Assembly (NCBI GenBank): GCA_911728455.2
Contig: OU452229.1
Coordinates: forward strand, 7,181,854 to 7,245,853
Length of the DNA stretch: 64,000 nucleotides
Direction of reading: 5' to 3'
Source of the DNA: Marthasterias glacialis
Lineage: Eukaryota > Echinodermata > Asteroidea > Forcipulatida > Asteriidae
How positions within the stretch are numbered: the stretch's first letter is position 1; each line of letters begins with the position of its first letter. The notes beneath the pieces were generated by a model. That model saw only the letters and a list, made by a program, of their open reading frames with translations, was not told where the DNA came from and searched no databases. A program made the position numbers and the translations under genes. Shown here in pieces: positions 20,801 to 30,210 of the stretch.

Positions 20801-23557
20801 CTTTGTGCAGTTATGTGGACGGTGTCATCCACAAGCATTCTAATCGCTCAGCTCCACGAAAAGGCAAACGATTTATGCATGGTAAATTTTTCTATCAATT
20901 TGGAACAGAAATGTAAAAAGAACCATATTGTTTTCACGAGCTGGTGGGCCACTTAGCGCTTATGTCTTTCTTTATTTCTTTCATTTCTTTATTTTCTCAA
21001 ATTCTTTTGCGCCTTGACATAAAGCTAAACTCACCGTCACTTCTGGTATGATGTGTACAGCTGCAAAGTGCCTCCTTTCTCTGTTCTAGGGCCGTGTTGC
21101 ACCAATAACTTTTGGGAGATCGTTTCTGAATACCGGGGTTGTTTGCTCTGTAATGAATTGTCCGAACATTATGAAACGTTGTTTTTCTTGTTGCATTCAG
21201 TAATAATCTTAACATGGAAAATTCACAATACAGTGAAGAACCAAAGATTTTAACCCAAGTGAGGTCATTTTCAAAGATCAAGAGCGTAAATCCCATCTGT
21301 TTAGTTGTGTTTATTTCCGCTGTGCACATGAAACGAGCATTCCATCACAGTTGGAGATACAGTATGTAAATCGGGCGAATCACTCTTCTACATCTTCCAT
21401 TTGCAATAGTTTGTATTTTGTTAAAACCTTCGGTTACGACCAGACACTTCTTATCCAAGCTTAAAAGTGTAGTGTTTTTCATTCTTTTTACGAAAGCTAT
21501 TGTATTTTTTTCTTTATTATTTGTCAGTTTAAACTCTGTGGAAAACGTCAAATAAATAGACTCAGAAGTTAAAGGTCAGGTTTGGATCGAAAGCTAAGGC
21601 CATCCACCCTACAAGTTTTATATATATAAATATATATAAAGCCACATTTTCTTTGCTCACCCCCAATTAATATAATATTTCGCAGTCAGTTTCATATATG
21701 TTCTGTGTAAATCCACGTAAAAAGCTGTATTCATTCGTTGTGTATCCCCACTACTGCCATTTACCAGGTTGTTTGCATCTTACCCGGAGGCTGATCCCTA
21801 GCTTATCGGAAGATACGGTTTGGCTTCTGACTGGACCCCCACTGAGCAAAGAGGTTTGGCATTGCACAGGACCGCCAACCAGCACAGGGCTGGTTAGCTG
21901 GTTAGAGCGCTCGTACGGTATTCGAGAGGTTGCGGGTTCAAGTCCGGCATCAGCCAAATTGTCTTTGCTCACCCAAATTAATATATATAAAAACGTATAT
22001 AAAAAAAATATAAATCGACTACCAATCCTCCACAGAACCTTTTTGAATATCCCCAAATAACCATTGTTTATTTCGAATTATCGCCACCGAAATAAGGCTG
22101 AAATGAAAAAGCAAAACGTAACTTTGGTGACCACTTTTCACAGTTGCTCAAGTTGCTTGTATAGTATGCAAGTGAACAAAAGAGGATGGAAAATGAAACC
22201 ACATTTTCGAAGGAAGAATAGAAAGAAAATGTGGGAGAAAAAAATGCACGAGTACTGCCTGGAAATACTTACAACACCTGGCGAAACTCTTTCACAAAAC
22301 CGCAGTGCACCGATTCGACAGAAACGTCTTCACCACGCTTCATAATTTGCTTGCCATTTACTGTATCAAAGATTCAAAGCTCAAATGTTCATAAGCGTAA
22401 TTTATATCATTATATCAAGTAATAAACCAATGAATACGGCAGGTAGGTGATGGGATTGTGCCTTTAGTGATACCCCCAAGCATGGATTTTGACACACAAC
22501 CGCCAGAGCATATCATGCAAACATTATACTGGGCTGAAGGGGCCATCACAGATTTGTCTTTTGAAAAAGAAAAAAAGAAACAATATATATATATAGGGAG
22601 AATAACGGGCAATTGCAGCAATTTTGAAATTTTTAAAATTACCTGTTTTTCTAAGGAAACATCTGCGGTGGCCCTATAGCCAAATATCTTCCTCATAACA
22701 TGAGGTGTTTGGGCAATCCATCCGGAACACCTCTTGTTTTTCTTCATTTTTATTTTTCATTTCTTTTTTAAACATTCTTTTCGATAAAACAGTCTTGCAA
22801 GACAAGGATCGGGCCATTGAAGTCCTGAAAGCAAGAAGCAAGGACTTTGTAGGTCGGTTCACTAAAATATAAATTAACACTGTAATACGGAGTTAAGATA
22901 ATTAAAGGCCCCCAAAGATTGTTCACCCGGGGTCAATTTCACAAAGCACTAAAAACATTCATCTTAAGTTGAGTTGTCAGTATTACCATAATAATTTCTA
23001 TTGTGACATCACACTTTTCTTAGCAACTAAGAGTGATTCGCATTTAAGATTAATCTTTTAAGGATTTGAGCAAGGCGGACTGCATTTTCTATCAAAATGA
23101 TTTTTTTTTTAATTAAATAGATATAATAATTGCATCTGGGATAAGGATATTGGCCTCTTGTCACCGGGAAAGGTAGGTGGTCTAATAGTAAGACATTATG
23201 CTCTTGAATGGCAGGGCTCGTTGGTTCGAATCCAACCCGAGTATGCCTGTGGATTTGTTGTTCAGAGGACTTGGGAAAGCACCGATTATACAGTGTTTAT
23301 CACACATCGGTTTAGAATAACAAACCATTTAAGATAACAATTACAACATAATGGGTAAAAATCTAGGTTTGAGACTCTAGTTTTTACCAAACACACACAA
23401 TATTATTCAAACTTCAGCTGTCTTTCCACCCTTATTTCCCTAAACAACGTGGCTATCTAAATGAATTACACAAGTCTTATTTTTTTATTCAAAACAAAAT
23501 CTCACCTTGACAAACGATAGCAAGAGCCAAAGCAGCGAAAAGCAGCACACGGTCCAT
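17806..23557 (-). CDS. Insulin/relaxin-family preprohormone, paralogue 1 (four coding exons)
   Basis: Exons on the minus strand are 23506-23557, 22273-22360, 21035-21147 and 17806-17930. All introns are GT-AG, in phases 1, 2 and 1, giving 125 aa. Exon 1 is a signal peptide (MDRVLLFAALALAIVCQ). Exon 2 encodes a pro-segment with a KR site and one cysteine (VHCGFVKEFRQV). Exon 3 has another KR site, then the B chain, C-x11-C plus a third Cys (WCNTALEQRKEALCSC). Exon 4 has a short acidic C-peptide, a KR site and the A chain ECCHEGCSYEEVYELC with CC-x3-C-x8-C, ending at the last Cys. These are the hallmarks of a secreted insulin-superfamily hormone processed by prohormone convertases. The extra Cys residues make eight after the signal peptide, two more than the usual six. 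No tyrosine-kinase or GPCR receptor choice can be inferred. It could belong to one of the known echinoderm insulin-related groups (gonad-stimulating peptide, gonadulin, multinsulin), but I cannot assign which. Confidence 0.88.
18167..18214. repeat. Near-perfect 48-bp hairpin
   Basis: ATCAAGTCAAGAGAGGGATA is followed by a few A/T bases and the exact inverted sequence TATCCCTCTCTTGACTTGAT. Arms are about 20 bp with a loop of 8 bp or less. It lies in intron 3 of insulin-like gene 1. No flanking evidence for a transposon was seen. Confidence 0.85.
18547..18672. mobile_element. Foldback element, ~57-bp arms
   Basis: The left arm starts CCTGTTGGTAAGTGATGACG and continues through TTTTGGAGCCGGAAGTGC; the right arm is its inverted copy ending CGTCATCATTTACCAACAGG. 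A short AT-rich centre separates them. The 126-bp unit would form a long hairpin. It lies in intron 3 of insulin-like gene 1, about 600 bp upstream of the A-chain exon. Confidence 0.85.
19405..19556. mobile_element. Short inverted-repeat element, ATGGACTGGCA termini
   Basis: ATGGACTGGCA at the left end and TGCCAGTCCAT at the right end bracket ~150 bp containing a further imperfect CTGTGAGTGA/TCACTCACAG pair. I found no match to a spliceosomal RNA or tRNA; a MITE is the simplest reading. Confidence 0.5.
19808..20144. mobile_element. Nested inverted-repeat elements with G-rich core
   Basis: The outer ends TATAAAACAACTATTGAC...GGTTAAAACTAC and GTAGTTTTAACC...GTCAATAGTTGTAAAATA are inverted repeats. 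Inside them, 19911-20089 has its own ends AGCGGCGTAGCCAGG and GTGGTTACGCCGCT around several G-runs. A GGCGTAG(C)..-type end also appears near 28245 and 30180, so the inner unit belongs to a dispersed family inserted into the outer element. Confidence 0.6.
20466..20575. mobile_element. MITE-like element, TTAGTCA family copy 2
   Basis: CTAACTTAGTCATAACAGCA, then TTAATTAGTCA, is mirrored by TGACTAATTAAGGCTGTTTT, then GACTAACTTTAG. The extended ends include CGCAC...GTGCGG. Related to 2833-2936. Confidence 0.65.
21888..21955 (+). repeat. tRNA-like sequence, probable SINE head
   Basis: GGCTGGT at the 5' end pairs with ATCAGCC at the 3' end to form a seven-pair acceptor-like stem. A D-arm-like GGTTAGAGC and a B-box-like GGGTTCAAGTCCGGC are present. 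The T stem has a mismatch, the D arm is short and the loop would give a GGT anticodon, which is unusual in animals. The flanks CTTTGCTCACCCCCAATTAA (about 21653) and CTTTGCTCACCCAAATTAAT (about 21963) are direct repeats ~310 bp apart. I favour a tRNA-derived SINE over a working tRNA gene. It lies in intron 2 of insulin-like gene 1. Confidence 0.6.
22929..23062. mobile_element. MITE-like element, GGGGTCGATTTCACAAAG family, partial
   Basis: Starts GGGGTCAATTTCACAAAGCA and matches 60348-60495 through TTGAGTTGTCAGTATTACC, TATTGTGACATCACACTTTT, CTTAGCAACTAAGAGTGATT and TTTAAGATTAATCTT. The right terminal inverted repeat is missing. It lies in intron 1 of insulin-like gene 1. Confidence 0.75.
23170..23248 (+). 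repeat. tRNA-derived SINE-like sequence
   Basis: GGTGGTCTAATAGTAAGAC resembles a weak A box. TTGGTTCGAATCCAACCC is a perfect B box within a T-stem hairpin. The acceptor ends do not pair well and a unique tail follows, so this is read as a SINE head and not a tRNA gene. Located in intron 1 of insulin-like gene 1. Confidence 0.6.
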
Positions 23558-23609
23558 TCTAGTTCGTTTTTGTTATCACAATGATTATCTGCTCTTGACG
23601 GTTGTCTGT

Positions 23610-23616
23610 TTTTATA
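23610..23616 (-). promoter_or_regulatory. TATA box of insulin-like gene 1
   Basis: The minus strand reads TATAAAA, 53 bp upstream of the start codon at 23557. That spacing would give a transcription start near 23583 and a 5' UTR of about 25 nt. Gene 2 has a similar TATA box in a similar position, which supports both as core promoters. Confidence 0.65.
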
Positions 23617-23785
23617 AAGCACCGATGGTAGAGGCTTCATAAGTAGGTATTAATGAGATGGTAATAATATGCAAACATGGAATCCTGAAGTGTGCGTATG
23701 AAGGTGAGTTGAAGTAATTCTTGTAGTGGTTTAGTTAAATGTACAATACAGGATTGGTATTCATTATTATTTTTTTTTTAATTAG

Positions 23786-24060
23786 TGTCAGTCTGAAAGC
23801 TTACTGATTATGAAGGTCATACCAGGACCAATCTTCCATAGAAACATTTATGTCTGAAATACTGTCAAAGTTGAGAAAATAGAATCTGAAGACCCCGGTT
23901 TTAATTTCGGTTGTAACAATCAAATTTAACTTAAGAACAATATTGTTTACATGCTGAAAAGTGTCCGCGGTTTTTCACTATTTTCCCCTGACTCGGACGA
24001 CGGATTGAGCCCAAATATCCACACTTTTCCATGTATTTTTGAACAAGCCAAGTTGCCCGA
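23786..24060 (-). repeat. Dispersed ~250-bp repeat, copy 3
   Basis: Same orientation as 11812-12050. Includes CAGTCTGAAAGCTTACTGAT, GAAATACTGTCAAAGTTGAG, GTTTACATGCTGAAAAGTGT and TTTCCCCTGACTCGGACGAC. It lies about 230 bp upstream of the insulin-like gene 1 start codon. Confidence 0.7.
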
Positions 24061-25890
24061 TCTGAAGATCAGGCTTAGAGCGGTCGGTGTTGGGTGAAAT
24101 GAAGGAGGTGTTTGTTCTGAATGCCAGACTTTTTTTTGCAAACTCTGTTTGACGACGTTTAGTTAATAGAGGGCGCTATTTCGAGAGACGGTATTAACTT
24201 TAACCCTGAAGTTACATGTGTTTCATATACATGTATTATGCTACCATTTTTGTTGGTAGCGTCAGGTCGGTGTTGATATTTGCTTTCGCTAGCCCAATGT
24301 CATAAGTGTTGAAGTTTTCTATCTTAATTTCGATAATATAGTATTCACAGATAATTGCAACCAGTTAGTTAAGCATATTTTCTGGGGTATTTGGGTTAAT
24401 CTACTCGTCAAAGTTGTGATGAATCTAAATTAAGATGGCAAGTTTCAGTTGTGTAGACTTTCATGTATACAAACACATTCAGGCATACACCGGTACATGT
24501 ACACAGTACATTTGTATGTTCATGCAGACCCATAGTATTTGATTATTTTTGTCTAAGGTTATTGTACGCTTATGTCAGTAACTTTGTGATTATTTTCTTT
24601 GTGTGTGTAGATTAAACCGTGCCATCCGAGCATAATATTGTTATCAATTCAAAGGAGAGAAGTCGAACTGTTTTCAGTTTAAGGTTATTTGTCATCCGCC
24701 GCAGGGGATAAAGGGTATAGATAGTTGGGGTACAAAGTGGCTAGTCTAATACAATCGTACCATCATAACCGGCAACATCTCCACCGTAGTTTAGGTGATT
24801 TTAAAGTATATTGTTGAGGTCTTTCATGAATTTTGGAGCAGTTTTTTGTTACTCCCTGTTTTTGAAATTTGATTTTTGAGGCATTACACAGGTTCCAACA
24901 AACAAATGAGCGTTCCCTCGGTCGGACCCTATACACACGCCAGATAATGTCCAGTGTTAATAAAAGCGTTGTTGGGTGCAGTGTAGACTTAGTTCCAAGT
25001 CTGTGATCGTGGTTCTTTGTATGTCTGATACAGATTCAGTTATTGCCCCAAAAAAGCGCCATCTCGTGCCTGGGCATGAGATTTTTAACCCTGGGATCGA
25101 TCTGTGATAGCCACATAGTGGTGATCATGGCCAGTAGCGGTAATATTGATGTTTTGCACGGCTGATTGAGACAAAATAACCGCGATCTCAAACTTCAAAT
25201 CAAATCTAGGTCCAGGGTAACTCGGCGACTATGATGTAGTTATAAAGGCCAACATTGATTGGCGTGGATATAGAACAATGGGGATCATGTGCACAGTAGA
25301 CTTTGTGCAAACGACTCCGTCACGTCCGGATAAACAATTCTGTGGGGTTCGCAAATAAACTAAACGGCTGCTGCCCTGTAAGATTTGAGAAACACCATGA
25401 AAGTGTGGCCATTGCGGTAATATAAGCACACGGGTCAGGAATAACACAACTAAGGGAAAACAGAGAGGGTGTGTGCGAAAAACTGAATGGTCTCGAACGA
25501 CGGCCGCTGCCTGACAAAAAGGCACTGAATAATGCGGGAAAAGCAGAGAAAACGACATCTTCGGCGGAGCCGGAAGGGCGACGACGACACCCTCTTGATT
25601 TGTCCCGATACGTGGGTACCCCTCCCGAGCCGCGGGACCCAGCCGTGCTATATGCGACAAACATTTGAGGTTTTCGCTCTTATTATATTAGACCACACAA
25701 AGTAAAAACACTGCGCCATCAGCTTTAACAATCCTAGATTTTATCTTTAAATCAATAACCGGACGATGTTCCCTTTGACGAAACAGATATGTCTCGTTGA
25801 ATAAAATGTAACTTTTTTCCTGAAACACTAAATACATAGGGCACACTTTACAAACATAAAAATGGCATTTATGAACCGCCACTTCCCCAA
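24061..25890. other. Intergenic, no gene recognised
   Basis: Mostly AT-rich. A GC-richer island at about 25470-25670 has a 65-codon plus-strand frame with a charged N-terminal half and a PPEPRDPAV segment near its end. It has no recognised family and could be a transposon remnant or an orphan exon; I do not call it. Confidence 0.5.
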
Positions 25891-25897
25891 GAAGGCA

Positions 25898-26066
25898 CAC
25901 TGCAAAAACTGTGGTGTTAAATTGATTCTCTTGCTATCTATATGTGACAACACCGACATGGTGTTGATTGTACCAACGATAAAACAATGGGGATAACTAA
26001 CACCATGTCGGTGTTGTCACATACAGATACCAAGATAATTAATTTGACACCACAGTTTTTGCAGTG
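25898..26066. mobile_element. Foldback MITE, CACTGCAAAAACTG family copy A
   Basis: CACTGCAAAAACTGTGGTGT, then TAAATTGATTCTCTTG, is mirrored by the right end ACACCACAGTTTTTGCAGTG. Inside is a second inverted pair, GTGACAACACCGACATGGTG and CACCATGTCGGTGTTGTCAC. Almost the whole 169 bp can fold on itself. Confidence 0.85.
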
Positions 26067-26115
26067 CAGCGCATTAGACAGAGTATTAAAACAATTCTTT
26101 AAAATATTGTTTTTG

Positions 26116-26287
26116 CACTGCAAAAACTGGGGTGTTAAATTGATTCTCTTGGTATCTATATGTGACAACACCGACGTGGTGTTAATTTTACCAGCGATAA
26201 AGCAATGGGGATATCTAACACCATGTCGGTGTTATCACATTATAGATACCAGGAGAATCAATTCAACATTCCAGTATTTGCATTGTG
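26116..26287. mobile_element. Foldback MITE, CACTGCAAAAACTG family copy B
   Basis: Second copy of the preceding element 50 bp away in the same orientation. It starts CACTGCAAAAACTGGGGTGT and ends with the worn AGTATTTGCATTGTG. Internal arms GTGACAACACCGACGTGGTG and CACCATGTCGGTGTTATCAC are conserved. Confidence 0.85.
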
Positions 26288-26884
26288 AATTTGCTTAAAA
26301 ATGGAGACAGTGAGTGCATTCCAGGTTTGGGGAGCAAAATGAGAAAAGATATAACGTTGAGGGACACTTTCGTCAATTTCCTGTTAATGTAGGCATATAC
26401 TTGCGCGTACGAGGGGGGGGGGGGTGTTTTGGCTGTTAAACACCCCCCCCCCCTTTGCCCTGTAAAAATGGGGATGGAAAAGAGAGTACCAAAGTACAGA
26501 AAAGGAGAAAGAGATTTTTTTATTACCGCTAAATAAATTAAAAATAAAAAATAAAAATAAATAACAAGTATGAAACGGGGGGGGGGGGGGGATTTCGACA
26601 TTGTTCGTATAGGCCCTTCCGCCCCTGTCCACTCCGCGCTTACACGTATCACGTACATGTACGTGGCGTGATCAAAATCGCAACGCGGCGGAGCGCGTTT
26701 GAAGACATAAAATGTGAACTCTACCACGTCCGCAGTACAAAACAGTGTGAAATATGAAGGTGGCGCGGTGCGCAGCGGTGGCGCGAATCTCCAAATCTCC
26801 ATCTCCGTAGTTGATTGCAGCATTGCAGCAGCCTTTCTACTAAACCCGCTTTATTCCTATTGTCCGGTAGCAGGTATGTAAGTC

Positions 26885-27621
26885 GTCACTGTTCCCACGA
26901 AGTGCAAAAAAACTGTTTTGAAACAAACGTTCATTCCGAGATAATCACGTTTGAAGTTATACACTTTTGAAAATCGCGTTTTTATTTATTTGTGGTCGCA
27001 AACTTTAACAAAAATTAACTTGCCGATGTAACTTGAGACCTATACTTGACAACGGTATCGTTGCTTTTACAAAGATTTTGTTAAATAAAGAGTTTTTAGT
27101 TTAGAAAAGTTGTTTGTACTTCTTGATAATACTAAAATTGGAGGTTGTCGTTAATGTGTGTACAAAACATTTGTGTACAGTGTAATGGACAAAGTTTTTT
27201 GCACTTCGTGAAAACGCAACGCGCTGGATGCCTAACTTTTTTTCGCAGTTTGTGTGTACAATGTTAACGTACATGCAAACTTTTTTGCACTTCGTGGGGA
27301 CATCACACATCGCACATTGGCACTTTGCCCAAATGGAAAACACAGGGTCATCGTTCCCTTATTGATAGCGGCCATTCATACCGTTGTACACAATTACTGC
27401 ACAATCCTTGGGAATGAGAAGATTTTTGCACTTCGTGAAAACGCAAATAGCACAACCATGAGGTTTTTTTCAATCTGCTTATTATGTTACCTAGGAATCC
27501 AAACATTTTTAAGATTTATAACTTTGTCAGAAGGTAGTTAGTGACCAGTGCATTAACATTATAAAAAAAAATGAAAATGTGTTGATTTTCGAGGTTTTTT
27601 GCACTTCGTGGGAACAGTGAC
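26885..27621. mobile_element. Non-autonomous DNA transposon with CACTGTTCCCACGAAGTGC ends
   Basis: The left end GTCACTGTTCCCACGAAGTG, then CAAAAAA, and the right end TTTTTTG, then CACTTCGTGGGAACAGTGAC, are exact inverted repeats bounding 737 bp. The core TTTTGCACTTCGTG recurs internally near 27197, 27283 and 27422, giving subterminal-type repeats. No transposase frame is present, so it would depend on a partner element. Confidence 0.82.
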
Positions 27622-27802
27622 GAAGTAATAAGATTAACCCTTTTAGTGCACTGACTAAATGCAGTAGTTAATTAATCCAGGAATGGAATTATACCACAGG
27701 GGATGGCGAGACAAGCAAGGACGTCAATTTGTGCGGGACGGGGGGGGGGATGTCCCCCACACTTTTTAGAGTGGGGATAGCATATCAAATAGCATAGCAA
27801 GT

Positions 27803-27848
27803 AATAAATAAATAAATAAATAAATAAATAAAAATAAAAATAAAAAAG
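27803..27848. repeat. (AAAT)n microsatellite
   Basis: Tandem AAAT units grading into AAAAAT. The minus-strand frame through it is a Leu/Ile/Tyr/Phe run and not a gene. Confidence 0.9.
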
Positions 27849-28229
27849 GATATATGCTAAATAAAAGTAACAGTATACAGCATCTCGGGGAAAGTAAACG
27901 TGAGTGTTTTCGGGTTTTTCATACATTTTTCTTCAAAGAACTGATAACGTTCGAATGGTAATGGGTGAAATGATTTGTGTGTTTATGATTAAACATTGCC
28001 CTGTCGACGGCGCATACAAAGATGGACCACGCGCACAATGCTATTTGGGCCTATTTCCGGCCAAGCTTGTTTCCGGCCCTAATCAATGCAGAAAATTGGC
28101 GAGTTTTGTTCCAGACATGAACGCGCCCGCTATTCATTTTCTGTCTGTATCGTGGCATACGAGAACGACCTGCAGAGCAATTTTTTTTTTGACGAGGTAG
28201 TGAACGCTTTCAGGTATGCTTTTTGTTTC

Positions 28230-29626
28230 TGTGAATGTTTTTCGTCCCCAACGGCGTAGCGACCGGGGATGTGGAGGTGACACCCCAAATATTTTTCCTA
28301 AGTAAGCATTTAGAGCCACAGTCGGCAAATTGAACACCAAACGTACCCGAGTAAGGGCTCGGACTGAACACAAATCCATTCGGCAAGCCTAGAGATTTGC
28401 CGACTAATTTGCCGACTGAAAAATTTAGTTTCATCCTTGTAGTGTGAGAAGTCAAACTTTGAATTAACAAATTAATATTCTCGGCAACGTGCAGAAATCT
28501 AAGCTCTGAAAACACTAAAAGCCGTAGAGCGTCGGGAGGCTTCGCCCCCGGACCCGCATAAGAAGTGATGCCTATATAAACTCCACCAGTAGGGGATTTT
28601 TCCTGAATCCTAAGTATTCTAAGTTTGAATTTCAAAATTAAACGTCTATTTTCAGCAACTTAGCGGTCCTCCTTCGCCCCGAAAACATTTAAAAACGTAG
28701 AGCGTCCGGGGGCTTCGCCCCCTGGACCCCCACTAGAAATTATGTCTTTTCACTCAAACTGGGGATTCGCAAAAAAAATACAGTTTTCAAAGCTTGCATT
28801 TCGAATAATTTATGAGTCGTCTAATGCTAGGTATCCGAGGGCCATTTCAAACCTTCGAATAACTGAAAAACCTCATGAGCGCTCATGGGCTAGGCCATGC
28901 CCAAAACCCCCACATGTTGGTGAGTACCGCGTCATTGTGCTTTTACTTTCATTTGATGTCAGTCGGCAAATTTAGGCTTCCACCCCCCCCCCCCGAAAGA
29001 AAGTGCCTTCGCTGCGCCGCTGTTCGTCCCCCCACTTTTCGGTAGCGATCGCCGCCTAGGAGACAAGTTTCTATTTCTATGTGTCTGTTAACTCAACACA
29101 AAGAGTGAAAAGTTTGACCTTCATAGAAGTTGTGTGAAGCAGTCGTGTCATTATTTTGTTCGTGTGTGTGCAGCGCGCGCGGTGGACGCGCGACACACTA
29201 CGAAATGAGACCCCATTTTTTGTAATGAACAAAATAATTTGCACTCAATTTCTTGTCGTTAGCATTTCGTTTGTTGCTGTAGGCCCCGAATTGTTTTTGT
29301 AATTGGTTACCTCTTTTGTTTACTGTTCATGTTTGACAGTGTGATATATATGCTTTACTACTGGGATTGTTTTGGCCAGCAACCAGCTGCACCGTCATGA
29401 TATGACCGTGCATGTGCGAGACTTCAACTCTCATTATTTATAAGAACTTAATCTATTCAAATAAGTATTTGACAAACAATTCATGGAAGGTTTTGTTACT
29501 CTTTTGGGTTAGTTTAGATAGCTTCCACGGGACAAATCCCATGCTATAACGATACACGAAGGCCTAATAATTACAGATTCAATTATTCTATTTGATCTGC
29601 ACAAGAAGTGCCCCCCCCAAAAAAAA

Positions 29627-29658
<32 letters not shown>

Positions 29659-29660
29659 CA

Positions 29661-29691
<31 letters not shown>

Positions 29692-30210
29692 GTAAATAAA
29701 TAAAAATAAATAAATAATAATAATGATAATAATAATAATTATAATATTCAATGGAAAATTTGTTTAAACTGCACTGCAGTCTGTTTTGCCACCGTTAAAA
29801 TATACACACAATTATTTTATGTTTAAGACTTACATTTTGGTACTTTTTATTGTTTCTTCCGCCTTGCTTACGCAATAAAAATCAAATCTGAGAAAATTTA
29901 TTAAGAGGTTGGAGATCTTTTGTTGTTAAATCTCTGCCACAGCTTTTAACTGATTTTTTCCCACAAAAACACAGGGAAGAGTTAGAGATATTCAGTTAAA
30001 ATGTTCAATTTTATGCCTTCAGAAATGCCTCAGAATGCACCATATAGCATCTTGGGGTCAAAATTTCCTCAGGGCCCTTAACCGGGCCCCGGACCCCAAG
30101 CCGTAAAGGCTTCACGCTTCGCGCTCGCAGTTTCAACCATGGCTATAGAACCCTGTACTTCACACCCCCCTTGAAAAAATCCTGCGTACGCGCCTGGGCC
30201 TATATATATT
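28230..30210. repeat. Mosaic of GGCGTAGC-end elements and microsatellites
   Basis: 28510-28740 contains two copies of a GAGCGTC(C)GGGGGCTTCGC motif followed by CCCCTGGACCC, a self-complementary GGGGCTTCGCCCC block. 28240-28260 and, inverted, 30160-30200 (AAAAAATCCTGCGTACGCGC) are ends of the same kind as the inner element at 19911-20089. 29615-29735 is (AAT)n and (AAAT)n. No gene is supported. Confidence 0.5.

Noticed and set aside
21888-21955. Possible tRNA gene
   Set aside because: A T-stem mismatch, short D arm, unlikely anticodon and flanking direct repeats point to a SINE head.
21751-22056. Minus-strand frame containing GLEPATSRIP
   Set aside because: This is the usual artefact of translating the tRNA-like SINE B-box region.
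26263-26823. 186-codon minus-strand frame with Pro runs
   Set aside because: It runs through G- and C-homopolymer tracts and a foldback element end; no homology recognised.
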